IMG/VR virus record: IMGVR_UViG_3300020220_000020
Location: 30,491 to 94,490 of that record
From: a virus
Reading direction: 5' to 3' (one strand)
Length of the DNA stretch: 64,000 bases
The notes under the pieces were generated by a model that saw nothing but the letters and a program-made list of their open reading frames with translations, was not told the DNA's origin and did no database searches. Positions 52,301 to 60,850 of this stretch are shown here, piece by piece. The translations under genes were made by a program, and so were the position numbers. Each line of letters opens with the position of its first letter. Positions within the stretch are counted from its first letter, which is position 1.

Positions 52301-54814
52301 GGCAATTATTTTACAAGAACTACTGATGGCAAAGTAGTTACTCTTATAGGAACTTCTAATTTAGCAAGAATATATTACTTAAACTCAAATAATGAATTTG
52401 AAGAAAATTTTGTATCATTGGATGAAGAGGCTGGATCTAGAGTTGAATTTATTTATAGATTTAATAATGGACTAATTGTTGGTGTATCTAAGGCAAATGG
52501 TTTTGCAAAAATATTTATGTCTACTAATGGGGCTTCATTTTCTCCAGTGGCAACTTTAGATTCAAATGGCGTAAGTCATCCTCATTATAATTCAAATACC
52601 AGAAAGCTTTATTTTGGCACATACAGGATTTCTTCCAGTGAGTCAACAGGTAGCTTATATTCATTTGATGGTACTAACCTGGAAAGGTCAATATCTAATA
52701 TTGACAACGGAATAATGAGTGTGACTGGTTTTGAAAATTTTGTAATATTTGGCACTAAGCAGCCTAATTCTGCAGATTCTAGAATATTTAAAGTTCCAGT
52801 TGCTCCTACTGTTGGCAACCCAACAATTATACATAATGCTGAAACTTCTGTTATGTCTATAACGTCTATAGGAACTTCTATATATGCTGGTTTGCAGAGT
52901 AGAGGTAAAATAATAAGGTCTCTAAATACTGGTGTTCCATTTATAACTTCTTTCCAAACTTTGAGAAATTTAGATGTAAACAGAATGGCTACTTTGCAAT
53001 TCAACAATACAAATAGAATTTTTGCTGCAGTTGATAAAGGTTTGTATGTATTTCAGGGAACTTGGAATCTTAAAGGAAGCTCTTCTCATAAAATTATGGA
53101 TATATTCAAGGACGTAAATGGCAACATAGTGTACGTTACAGAGGGTGATGTTAGAAAAATAATACAGAATGTTCAAAATGAAGTTAGAATATTTGCAAAA
53201 CTAATTGATAATGCTGGCAATCAGACTGACATTAATGGTGATCCTGATTCTGATCCAGAGGATGGTTATAATGATAACTTATTCGTAAAAATAACTCAAG
53301 AAACAGAAAATTTTGATTTTGATTCATTTTCAATATCAAATAAAATAATAGAAATAGACGGAGCAAATGGTCAAAAATTAAAAGTTATAGATGGAGATGC
53401 TCCATTCTATTCTGCTGATAAAATTATGGTAGAAGTTGGAATTTATGAAACAGAAATATTTAATAACACCTCTGGTCACATAACTTGGGGTAGTATATCA
53501 TGGGATGTTATAGAGCCGCCCAATACCAGTGTGTATTTTGAAGTAAGAAGTGGTGTTTCCAAGAATGCACTTCTTGCATCCGACTATACTGTAGTTCTTA
53601 GTTCTTCTAGTAATAATTATGACCTAAGTTTTATGGAGGGTCAGTATCTCCAGGTTAGAATAGTTTTGAGAAGCGCGTCTCAAGATAATCTTGCGCCATC
53701 TGTTAGGAGTTTAAGAGTAGTTTCACTTGGAAGTTCAAGTTCAGAGGTATTCACTGTTAATTTTAGTTTACCATCAAAAATTAAGAGAGGTATTTTAACA
53801 AGTCAGAAAGAGCTTCCATTCGGTTCTAGTATTTTATTTGGAATAAATACCACAGATGAGACTTCATTTAGTTCTTATCAGATTATACCAGAAAATAGAA
53901 TATTTTCAACAGATGAATCTCAGTTTGGTAGTAATCTAAGAATAGGAGTTAGGCTATTGACTTCTCAAATCGTTGGTCAAATTGCAAATCCTATACCTGA
54001 CAATGATCCATATTCTTCAGCAATATTTGCAAATTCTATAATATGGTCATATCTAAACGAAGATCCAATTTCTGTGTCTGTTGATTTTAGGGTTGAGGTA
54101 TATGAAGACCCAGCTCAATCAAACCTTTTATTTAGTGTTAGTACAATTTCTAGTCCTAATTATTTTAAGGTAGACGGTGAAAATTTCCCCGTAGGTTCTT
54201 CTGCAATAGTAAGGACTGGACAGACTAGATACTTCTCATTTATACCTTATGGTTTGCCTCTTACTTGCGATGAAAATTATTACTGTAAGATATACATGAT
54301 ATCTCAAAACGATTCTGAACCAACTGAAATAGAATCAAATATTTTACTTAGAAAACAGTGTGGCACTAATTTCTTTAACGTGGTCACTTTTGACTTTGTT
54401 AATGAATTAGATTTTGCAAATTTTCATTTTAGAGTAAGATTCTTTGCTGATGAGGCAAGAAATAATTTGCTGTATAGTCTTTTCAGCCAAGTTGATACAA
54501 ATGGCTGGTCTTACAATGGTTCTTCTTTTCCTCAGAATGGTGTGCCATTGCAAGCTGGAGAAAGAGCAACTATAGAAGTAACTCCAAATTTTGAGCAATT
54601 CGAATTTGAAGTAAACAAGAGATATTTCCTTTCAATAGATGCAAATGATGGTGAAAAATTTTCATGGAACAATAATAGCTATGTCTATCAAGTTTCTCAG
54701 ACCGGAACTGGTCCTTCTTGCGGTATCTATGAGAATGTACCTGTATTAAGAAGTTTCGCTATGATGTTTGAGCTTGAAAATGGAGAGCTTATAAAACTTA
54801 GACTAGATAATTAA
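46322..54814 (+). CDS. giant mosaic appendage protein (Ig, ConA-like, BNR-like, repeat modules), 2830 aa
   Basis: Order of parts: Ig/FN3-like N-terminus (1-400); a concanavalin-like domain (about 413-546, with LIGVIGNRFFLFVNGVKKMD); and a propeller with three strands DSFGNVHLVFE, DEYNNMYMSWID and DFDNNVHIVWQD (about 960-1213), a BNR/sialidase-like pattern without visible catalytic Arg triad evidence. Next come another propeller-like part (1460-1740), a hairpin unit VYLNKKRITRGYRISTKYG (about 1797-1815), an Ig-like part after DKEPP, a further propeller (1986-2283), and two copies of a small domain near the C-terminus (54080 and 54421). There is no signal peptide or anchor. It is probably a long side or tip fibre. 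Binding specificity is unknown. Confidence 0.75.
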   Translation: MIPIVKINGSSDILSGVRCRPNDVHISWSFSDYASINFESLKFDLRISGSSDNHGTNSFEGDRFSISNFSASVGSYIFSPSLPLGRNLQYFGQIKFYDNNSSSNWVSFILKVNHTPFVIDAKYLNSTFSIDNDLVIDFQKSREEISVEISWFRNNVLQTNLKNSKIVPSGRISYNDIWYAQILAFDDLEAGIAVSLPAVQIKAETPVVSYLQILPPDPVEEDILEGSYSLIEGLPSGSFGDVIFNDASEIKWYVNDELIETVNNRKFVRLNLRQDDVVYFTVRPENFSNFGSVVKSESKIIQSSGYFVFDMSIDGKFSNPVVSSDQPVIRWKLKKPGNKNPNFFKIIIGTRDGSNDILSFIGKYENDYYTIPAQALKPGARYFVSISVSYDDKNFRNFGKINFYFSGKFWKENVSNQVGYTLLLKSKIHNVGSDEPSQLAGYSMQFSDGVFYYEVIEYLNKTLVIFDTSSKIEFTNNNAQYHETLIGVIGNRFFLFVNGVKKMDSTYLVSSSTQKFITLRSRPDGEKEVALEVEKLNINVDGIFEPGVSSIYAAQSFEERAFFPEGFISSMAAKDNHFIVSVNSFNFKESSKLYKFTPDQNFIDFNLNSTQNQYSNISVDNFTFNGIELSPNGKKLSIYHSRGISIFNDLPVFGWDINTPCSSVVDLEKDGWNLVSSSPRSFRVESSCFEFDTSFANNGKTSFNIFSGSVSVAKIEKNNFFNIVDYSMSYQNNILSITKISGSDEYIDSVSIDLSGKNISDMVSILKNINISSLPDNNIPFGVFYEIFLVEKYSGIPCSRIASFNDSIFDFIDILISDFEDSFDPYAANAYSSINNSYSYLSQNFAGDQWDTLASNKIGYTFKFDVQSLLAEDGLSPNKLNHDGSFGIYLNDGSYKLKIDTLPDSLIVNGIKSSNIDLSSNFSSFHVAVKDGKYRLFNKNVDGWIAIDEGDMESVNVSGIDKDNISCSARSGKKVIFWEESNSDGKLIKFIIKIPGGPWSSPAIAVGPDYYASKPSSCIDSFGNVHLVFEIYANSKSDIGYSVYKNGKWSTPVKIVDQSGSSIGPKILVDEYNNMYMSWIDKKFGKSDIFFCQYNFSQSRWLSSGFSGFDSQVSSSEVEVSNIDHAYKAGNYFVVWSEKNIFGRKKIKLARYNSGSKSWNSAHSGGTDFDVSNIDSKQADFPSICIDFDNNVHIVWQDILNGFNRIYYRQISPGLSSLTVPKIITSVSYNFDCVRPYLSLIDDITDPYTSKNGDLVLNFYKPRNYSVDPYNQEINSSSIENSIQEIYTARWSREYRNWLSSGSKVEEEGGYDTRIVLPETRYVNLFTSPKSIEDIQDIFYLGIDSNIENSSIYLYNIKYDLSFNPGAYSVGIDSYSGFDPDEILVADLNRKSLIFGSSSNSISGKLRFKNIKFSFSESRDPFYIDLIGPTTYNLPDINYVYARPNNYGDVWTKTLKNIIFVSARKNLVFDSSDIKNDNITHFVSSSGFTKSDNINCLKFDSFGNMIVSVKQKLLFSNDHFRFFVLNVTGEGSSVLSKNFNYILEFNDNLVLISDSDIIVIKNYKNSIIQKIPFIDPYESDNIFSINLTLGENLEIVRYPLSSISASINKIYSASSDQNYLWICTNAGVYQIDSKLNSNSYVQQFSDELNFSYPAISVECVDDNLRFFATSNKIFLSSGSSIKSVDTIARYVGIQGSDKDFLQDAELFNINDIKSVKYIDSKNLLIVSSNYIYRLIFKDIYSYQTEYIQIFDRSNINIVFDTNVEQVQNSQSLSEPRQKFVFPPVQDDGEGKYYVEVYLNKKRITRGYRISTKYGIIYFEDKILPNDEVYIKVRKDIRIYNDYSQNRAEIEAFGPKTFSVENLITQNNSIYSVISDGVTDAITTRNEIIKLPYDEVTIDKEPPIAKLRYVEQVGPNTIKLQFIKLEDVDGNLVDYDKVSGISGMVISNYDNFTSDGTNNKPFVPFQEEFLFDVDLGSSSGSVSANLPQGVIGRCGNYFTRTTDGKVVTLIGTSNLARIYYLNSNNEFEENFVSLDEEAGSRVEFIYRFNNGLIVGVSKANGFAKIFMSTNGASFSPVATLDSNGVSHPHYNSNTRKLYFGTYRISSSESTGSLYSFDGTNLERSISNIDNGIMSVTGFENFVIFGTKQPNSADSRIFKVPVAPTVGNPTIIHNAETSVMSITSIGTSIYAGLQSRGKIIRSLNTGVPFITSFQTLRNLDVNRMATLQFNNTNRIFAAVDKGLYVFQGTWNLKGSSSHKIMDIFKDVNGNIVYVTEGDVRKIIQNVQNEVRIFAKLIDNAGNQTDINGDPDSDPEDGYNDNLFVKITQETENFDFDSFSISNKIIEIDGANGQKLKVIDGDAPFYSADKIMVEVGIYETEIFNNTSGHITWGSISWDVIEPPNTSVYFEVRSGVSKNALLASDYTVVLSSSSNNYDLSFMEGQYLQVRIVLRSASQDNLAPSVRSLRVVSLGSSSSEVFTVNFSLPSKIKRGILTSQKELPFGSSILFGINTTDETSFSSYQIIPENRIFSTDESQFGSNLRIGVRLLTSQIVGQIANPIPDNDPYSSAIFANSIIWSYLNEDPISVSVDFRVEVYEDPAQSNLLFSVSTISSPNYFKVDGENFPVGSSAIVRTGQTRYFSFIPYGLPLTCDENYYCKIYMISQNDSEPTEIESNILLRKQCGTNFFNVVTFDFVNELDFANFHFRVRFFADEARNNLLYSLFSQVDTNGWSYNGSSFPQNGVPLQAGERATIEVTPNFEQFEFEVNKRYFLSIDANDGEKFSWNNNSYVYQVSQTGTGPSCGIYENVPVLRSFAMMFELENGELIKLRLDN

Positions 54815-54815
54815 A

Positions 54816-57800
54816 ATGCCAAAATTTACAAAAAATCTTCAGCTCCCATATTTTTATTACGGCGATAGTTATTCTGCTTATTTTGACAGACTTAGATTCA
54901 CATCTATGGATTTGTATTTTAACGGACTTTCTAATTCAATTAAAGATGGCGTTATAGATGGATTTGGTGTTAAAATAAAAGATGATAATACTTTGTTTGT
55001 TTCTGCTGGTAGTGCATTTATAGATAAAAAATTTAGAGAACTAAAAACAGATAGTGAAATAGCTTTTACAAAAATTGAAGATGCATCTATTAAGGTTAGA
55101 TCTAAATACAAGCCTAGTTTTAATACAAATTTGGTACAAAATATAAAGCAGCTATCATTTAAGGATGACATAAATCCTGATCCTCCATCAAATGTGTCAG
55201 TTAAATTTATTGATTATTTTAGGATAAAGATATCTTGGGAAATTAAAAACAAAGATGTTTCTTATGTAAATGTCTATAGAGATAGTTATGATGACGGAGT
55301 TGAAGATTTTTCCAGATCTGTTCTTATTCAAACTTCAAATGAAAATATATTTACTGATGATGATGTCGAACCTGGTAAAAAATATATTTATTATTTTGAA
55401 AGTGTTGATATAAATGGAAATTATTCTAATTCTTATTCCACTACAGACATAGTTGTACCAGATGAAAGCATAACTCCTGATCCACCAAAATTTATGTCTG
55501 TTGTAGTTGGCAATACAAGGGTTCAGGTTATATGGAGTAGACCTTCTTATAAAAATATATCTGGTTATAATATAAAAATAGTAGAGATAGATTCATCCTA
55601 TTCTTCAATAGGAGATGAGATCAGCTATATTGCAGATGACTCGATAAATAATTTTGTTATTAAAAATTTAAAGAAAAACACCAGATATAAAATTAAAATA
55701 TATTCTATATCTAGATCGGGTAAATATAGTGCTTCTCAAGAAAAATTAATAACTACGAAAGAGTTTTCTTTAGAAGATGAGATTTCATATATCTATCAAA
55801 GTGCTTTAGTTCTTAATGGGTTATTGAGTTTTAACATTAATTGGCAAACATCTTTTGATGAGTATGATGATTCTGATTACGATCCTTCTGCTACTTATAA
55901 ATGCAGAATAATAGAACTTGAGCTTTTGACAAACGCTATAAAGTCCACAAGTGATTTTATTCAAATTTTTAACGGTCAAAATTCAATATATCTTACTGGT
56001 CTCCCTTTTACTCAATCCGATGGAGCTACTTCAACTGTACCTTTTTCTGAAAAAAGCAGATACTTATTCGGAATATTTAAGATTAAAGATGGAGTTGTGT
56101 CTCCTGGTGTTTTTACTTACCTTGGAGTAATTGACATATTTCCTCCAGAAAAACCCTCTGGTGTTTTTATTGGTTCAAAAGAAAATGGTTCAATTGATGT
56201 ATCTATTTCAACCAATAATCCTTCTGATATTAAATTCTTTGATATAGAAATATATGAAGCAAAAATAAACAGTATAATTGAAGACTTTTCAAATGTTCAG
56301 TTAAATAAGTCTATAGAATTTTATTCTATAGAAGGTGGTTCGGGCGCTAATGCAGATTTTGACTCAATAATATCTGAAATATTCAAAGAGTATTTTGTAT
56401 TTTCTCTTTCTGATAATGAATTAACAGTAGAGCTTGACACTTCATTTTTACAGACTTTTCAAACTTCTGGACTTGATGTTAATATAAATGGCGCAAGTCT
56501 GGCAAATCCTGAAATTTATTGGCCGTCAAATGGTATAAAAATAAAATTTTCTCCTAGCGACTCGATAGAATCTTTGTTTTCAAAAATAGTTCAAAAGCTT
56601 ACAACTACTCCTGTTTTAGGAATAGCTTCAGCTTCTTCTATGACCGGGCGTAGAACTGTTTTGTTTTCTCAAATCATTAATATTAAAAATTTGTTAAATG
56701 CCCCATCTGGCATAAACTGTTCATATCTTTATAAATTTTCTAAAAAAAGATTATCAATAAATTCTTCTGCTGTTCCTGCAATTTATGGAGATCCTAATGT
56801 AACTATTTATTCTTTATTTTTAAGTTGGCTTCAACCCGATCAATTAAATAATATAAAAATAAATTACGATCTTTCTAAATTTTCTATTGTTGCAAAAAGA
56901 AAAGTTAGAGATATAAGTTTAGTAAACTTTAATTCTTCCATAGTTAGACCTGGGTATGCTTACAGGGCTGACGTATATTCAATAGACGATTTTAATAACA
57001 AGAGTGAAAAGCAAAGCGGTTTTATATATTTAAGTTCATTTGAAGACCTTTTGCCTCCTGAATCTCCCAGATCTCAGTCTGCATATTTTGTTGCAAACAG
57101 AGTTGTTTTTTCTTGGATATATCCATTCACACAGAGAGATATTTCTTATTTTAAAATATATAGATCAACTCAGGAATCTTCTTCATTTTACTTACTTTCA
57201 ACGGTAAAAAATAATATTTTTGTTTATGAAGATTATGAGATTGAATCAGGCAAATCATATTACTATAGAGTTTCTGCTGTTGACAGCTGGGGGAAAGAAA
57301 GTCTGAGTGAAAGTATTAATATATCTGGTTTAATATTCATACCAAATTTAAATATTGAGACCAGGTTTGATTTTAATTGTGCAAGATTTGGTCAAGATTT
57401 GGTTTTTTCTTGGGATAGGATTGATGACTTTGGTGGTGATGGAGTCGAAATTTTATGTAGGTATCCCAATAGTTCTGAATTTATTCCAATATATAATTCT
57501 CAATTCGATAGCGGCGATTTTTCATTGTCAAATATATTTTTAGAAAATGGAAACTATTCTTTTGGCATAAGGAGTATATCAAATCAAGTTGAGATATTTG
57601 TTGATTATTCTGGAGACAGTTCCGGTATAGAAATAGCTAGAGTGGCTAAAAATTTTAATAATTATTACATTGAAGATTCTAGAAGAATTTTAAAAAATAT
57701 GGAAAGCCCTGTTCTAGAAGAAACCGATCTGTTTTTAACTGGTCACGACCATTTATTGACTGATTCATCTGATAAAAGAATTGATCTTTCAGAAATATAT

Positions 57801-60395
57801 AGAATATCTGATTGGTCTCCCGTAGACGAAGAAAACTATAAATTTTCCACCAGCACAGATTTTCCAATAAGGTATTCTGGAGTTGATTTATATCTTAATG
57901 TATTAAAAAATGTAGTTCTATATGAAATAGATTATAATAAAAAAATAATTACTTTTTCTAAGTCGTTATGGCCTAATCAGGGTTCTACTTTTAATCCTAA
58001 CGTACATGTATTTTCTTCTCCCGTATCTGTAGATTTAGTGTTTTTGGGATTTTCTGAAGCATCAGGAGATCTTTCTTACGATAAATTTGGTCCACTTTTT
58101 GCTGAACAATTTGATAGGGGAATTTTAGAAAAAACAAAATTTGATACAGTTGATCACTCTGGAAGAATAAATGAAGAGCTTGTTCCACTTCAGTGTATTT
58201 GTAGTTCAGAAGATGGATATAAATATATAATATCAAGCAACGAACAGGGCAAAAAACTTTTTGTAAAAGACGGTATTCAGTATTTAGTTGACGATTCTGG
58301 TAGTTCTTCTGATATTTTACAGGATGTTCCAGAGGATGCAGAGCCTTCAAGTTTTAACGTTTATGACAATCCTTTTATATGCTATGATGTTTTTGTTGTA
58401 CCTAATTTTTTCAAATCTTTAATAATATATGCTACAAGTAGGGGAATTTATTATAGTTATAGTTATGATAGTTTTAGTACTAATACTATTTTGGCATCAA
58501 ATCCTCCGTTCGATTTTGGTCCACCAATAAAAATAAAGTACACTCCATTCGGTGGCAGAAACATATTTTCGGTTATACATGCAAGAGGATTAACCGTGTT
58601 TGAGGTTAGTTCAAATGGTAATTTGTCAGAACCTCCATCTATAAATTCAATACATACTGAATTCATAAGTGGTGTAAGTTTTGTTCATGACATTGTATTT
58701 GAAGATAATGTTTTATATTTGTCAACAAATATTGGTATATATAAATTTGTTGTACAGGTTGTGCAAAATTCAGGATACATACCAATATTGACTCAAATGC
58801 CAGTTATTTCACTTAGATCCAATGAGGTATTTTCTTGTTTCTTAATAGATGAGCAGTTATTTGCTGTTATGTCATCCGGAGTTTATATTTATGATAAATC
58901 TGGTATATGGATTATACATTTTAATTTGTATCAAAACGATATTATACAGCAAGTTATTAAAAAATACCAAGAAGGTAAATTGTATTATTTTCTTATAGGA
59001 AGGCGTAACTTATATAGAATAAGTAAGAGTGACTTGAGTTCTAATGGTGACTTGTTCTATGGAGAATACGGAGTTTCAACAATTTACTCTTTTGTTTCAG
59101 AGAATATACAATCAGCATGTATATATAAAGAATTTTTAATAGTTGCTACAGACAAAAATTGTTTTATTACCTCGTCATCTACATCCATATATGGAAGTCC
59201 ATCTCTTAAATTTAAAAAATTTGCTCATGGGTTAAAGTATCAGGGAGCGTTTACAAACATTTATTCAATAAAAACTGATACTGGAGATACTGGAATTGGT
59301 GAACTATATTTTGCTCAAGAGGGCAGGATTATTAGGGCAAAATCTCTATCTAGATTTTCTACATATATTGATTTCCATAATGATAAAATTGGAAGATATA
59401 AATTCAGCGTGCCATCTTATTACTTAAATGGTTCTTCTTATGAGGACAAAATTTATTTAGAAAATAGTTCTGAACAGTCTAGTTCTCAATGTGCTATTTA
59501 CAGTAAATATAAAATAGATTTAACTGACAGATTTTCTTGTGTTAGAGATTATAGTGTTTACTCTTGCAAAAATGGTGGTTGGGCATATCATGATTTTGCT
59601 TCATCCGTTCAAATAAAACTTAATGGGCGTGTAATAAATGATGGAAGTAGGGCTAAAAAACCATATGAAGAAATATTTAATATGCTTGATATTTCTCTTG
59701 CAAATTTTGATGATAAAATAAGTAATTATATTGTACTTGAAAAGAATTTTGATTCTTTGCAAAAGCATGTTGACTATATGACAACAAATAATACCAACGC
59801 TCTTAATCAGGTTACCGAAAGAGGCATACACAGGTTCACTAGAAATAATATTAGAAAACTTTTATTTTATATAAATAAAGTTAATGGCTCAATATATTCT
59901 CCTGAAGTTTCTCGAGAAATGGGAATATACAATTCTCTTTTTCTATCATATCCAAATTTTGAAGTTGACATATTGGCAAATGTTTATAAAGGAACAGATG
60001 GTGATCAGGGAGTTACAGATCAGTTTCTTTCTGATCTTGGAATATCTTTTGAAAATTACTCTGTACCTATAAGGCCCGGTTCTTTGTGTACATATGATCC
60101 AGAAGACAAATCATATTACTTGCCACCAAATGTTCCAATATCTGCTGTATGTGAAAGTTCTATTTCTCCAAATTATCAAATATTGGTTTCTGATATAGCA
60201 TTTGGTCTTTCTGATGACATATCTGGCTTGTCTAATTTCTTCACTGGTATTATACCTGGTGGTATTGGTTTGTCTGCTATTGTCGGTAGGAATAGGGGAG
60301 TTGTTGGTGGTACTGATGCTCCAAATTTTGGTGGGATATTAGGTAGTGGTGGTCCAGGAGGAGGAATAGGCGGAGGCGGAGGAGGAATATCTTAA
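54816..60395 (+). CDS. fibronectin III-rich fibre/baseplate protein with Gly-rich end, 1859 aa
   Basis: The N-terminal module (LQLPYFYYGDSYSAYFDRLR, then FNGLSNSIKDGVIDGFGV) parallels the start of the protein at 25959. Four fibronectin III-like domains begin near residues 118, 219, 441 and 745, each opened by a P-x-x-P-type stretch such as DPPSNVSV, DPPKFMSV, PPEKPSGV and PPESPRSQ. The best of them contain YRVSAVDSWGKES- or YYFESVDINGNYS-type ends. Residues about 1120-1510 look like a propeller. The C-terminus is glycine-rich (about 1808-1859, with GGPGGGIGGGGGGIS) and could form a polyglycine tip or packing surface. The shared N-terminus suggests attachment at the same tail site as the 25959 protein. 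Confidence 0.7.
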   Translation: MPKFTKNLQLPYFYYGDSYSAYFDRLRFTSMDLYFNGLSNSIKDGVIDGFGVKIKDDNTLFVSAGSAFIDKKFRELKTDSEIAFTKIEDASIKVRSKYKPSFNTNLVQNIKQLSFKDDINPDPPSNVSVKFIDYFRIKISWEIKNKDVSYVNVYRDSYDDGVEDFSRSVLIQTSNENIFTDDDVEPGKKYIYYFESVDINGNYSNSYSTTDIVVPDESITPDPPKFMSVVVGNTRVQVIWSRPSYKNISGYNIKIVEIDSSYSSIGDEISYIADDSINNFVIKNLKKNTRYKIKIYSISRSGKYSASQEKLITTKEFSLEDEISYIYQSALVLNGLLSFNINWQTSFDEYDDSDYDPSATYKCRIIELELLTNAIKSTSDFIQIFNGQNSIYLTGLPFTQSDGATSTVPFSEKSRYLFGIFKIKDGVVSPGVFTYLGVIDIFPPEKPSGVFIGSKENGSIDVSISTNNPSDIKFFDIEIYEAKINSIIEDFSNVQLNKSIEFYSIEGGSGANADFDSIISEIFKEYFVFSLSDNELTVELDTSFLQTFQTSGLDVNINGASLANPEIYWPSNGIKIKFSPSDSIESLFSKIVQKLTTTPVLGIASASSMTGRRTVLFSQIINIKNLLNAPSGINCSYLYKFSKKRLSINSSAVPAIYGDPNVTIYSLFLSWLQPDQLNNIKINYDLSKFSIVAKRKVRDISLVNFNSSIVRPGYAYRADVYSIDDFNNKSEKQSGFIYLSSFEDLLPPESPRSQSAYFVANRVVFSWIYPFTQRDISYFKIYRSTQESSSFYLLSTVKNNIFVYEDYEIESGKSYYYRVSAVDSWGKESLSESINISGLIFIPNLNIETRFDFNCARFGQDLVFSWDRIDDFGGDGVEILCRYPNSSEFIPIYNSQFDSGDFSLSNIFLENGNYSFGIRSISNQVEIFVDYSGDSSGIEIARVAKNFNNYYIEDSRRILKNMESPVLEETDLFLTGHDHLLTDSSDKRIDLSEIYRISDWSPVDEENYKFSTSTDFPIRYSGVDLYLNVLKNVVLYEIDYNKKIITFSKSLWPNQGSTFNPNVHVFSSPVSVDLVFLGFSEASGDLSYDKFGPLFAEQFDRGILEKTKFDTVDHSGRINEELVPLQCICSSEDGYKYIISSNEQGKKLFVKDGIQYLVDDSGSSSDILQDVPEDAEPSSFNVYDNPFICYDVFVVPNFFKSLIIYATSRGIYYSYSYDSFSTNTILASNPPFDFGPPIKIKYTPFGGRNIFSVIHARGLTVFEVSSNGNLSEPPSINSIHTEFISGVSFVHDIVFEDNVLYLSTNIGIYKFVVQVVQNSGYIPILTQMPVISLRSNEVFSCFLIDEQLFAVMSSGVYIYDKSGIWIIHFNLYQNDIIQQVIKKYQEGKLYYFLIGRRNLYRISKSDLSSNGDLFYGEYGVSTIYSFVSENIQSACIYKEFLIVATDKNCFITSSSTSIYGSPSLKFKKFAHGLKYQGAFTNIYSIKTDTGDTGIGELYFAQEGRIIRAKSLSRFSTYIDFHNDKIGRYKFSVPSYYLNGSSYEDKIYLENSSEQSSSQCAIYSKYKIDLTDRFSCVRDYSVYSCKNGGWAYHDFASSVQIKLNGRVINDGSRAKKPYEEIFNMLDISLANFDDKISNYIVLEKNFDSLQKHVDYMTTNNTNALNQVTERGIHRFTRNNIRKLLFYINKVNGSIYSPEVSREMGIYNSLFLSYPNFEVDILANVYKGTDGDQGVTDQFLSDLGISFENYSVPIRPGSLCTYDPEDKSYYLPPNVPISAVCESSISPNYQILVSDIAFGLSDDISGLSNFFTGIIPGGIGLSAIVGRNRGVVGGTDAPNFGGILGSGGPGGGIGGGGGGIS

Positions 60396-60396
60396 T

Positions 60397-60849
60397 ATGT
60401 CATACAGTAATTCTCAATACCTTGATATGTTTAACACTCTTCTTAGATCTGGTTATTCTAATATGTTTTTTCCTTGGAAATCTGATTACCGAGCAAATAT
60501 ATCTGAAAATTTATCTAACATAATAAAAGAATGGGATTCTTTATCTATTCCTGAAAGAAAAGAATTGATTAAAAATATTATAAGAAACGACCCAACTTTT
60601 AGTTGTTTTAGGCTTTCAACTTGTGTTGACCTTGGAAGTGAATCTTTTGATCCAACCGATGAATCTTTTGATGATTGCGATTTCGATGGATATGATGATT
60701 GTGTCAAAAAATCTTTTTATCTAAATCGCCTTATTAAATTTATGAATTCTTCAGTTTTTACTAACATAAATGACAGAATAAGTGTAAACTATTTTTATCA
60801 AAATAAAAATTTTAATTATTCAAAAAAACCTAGAGATTTAAGAAAATAA
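60397..60849 (+). CDS. hypothetical protein, 150 aa, acidic Cys-containing middle
   Basis: Not recognised. The helical N-terminus has SYSNSQYLDMFNTLLRSGYS and an ISENLSNIIKEWDSLSIPER stretch. The middle is Asp-rich with three Cys. The C-terminus is basic. It lies between two very large appendage genes with one-base gaps, so it could be a fibre assembly chaperone (inference from position only). Confidence 0.65.
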   Translation: MSYSNSQYLDMFNTLLRSGYSNMFFPWKSDYRANISENLSNIIKEWDSLSIPERKELIKNIIRNDPTFSCFRLSTCVDLGSESFDPTDESFDDCDFDGYDDCVKKSFYLNRLIKFMNSSVFTNINDRISVNYFYQNKNFNYSKKPRDLRK

Positions 60850-60850
60850 C

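Noticed and set aside
52609-53007. 132-aa antisense frame
   Set aside because: It lies fully within the 2,830-aa gene, has no ribosome binding site or motif, and is explained by codon bias of the sense gene. The same applies to the 120-aa antisense frame at 32401-32763.
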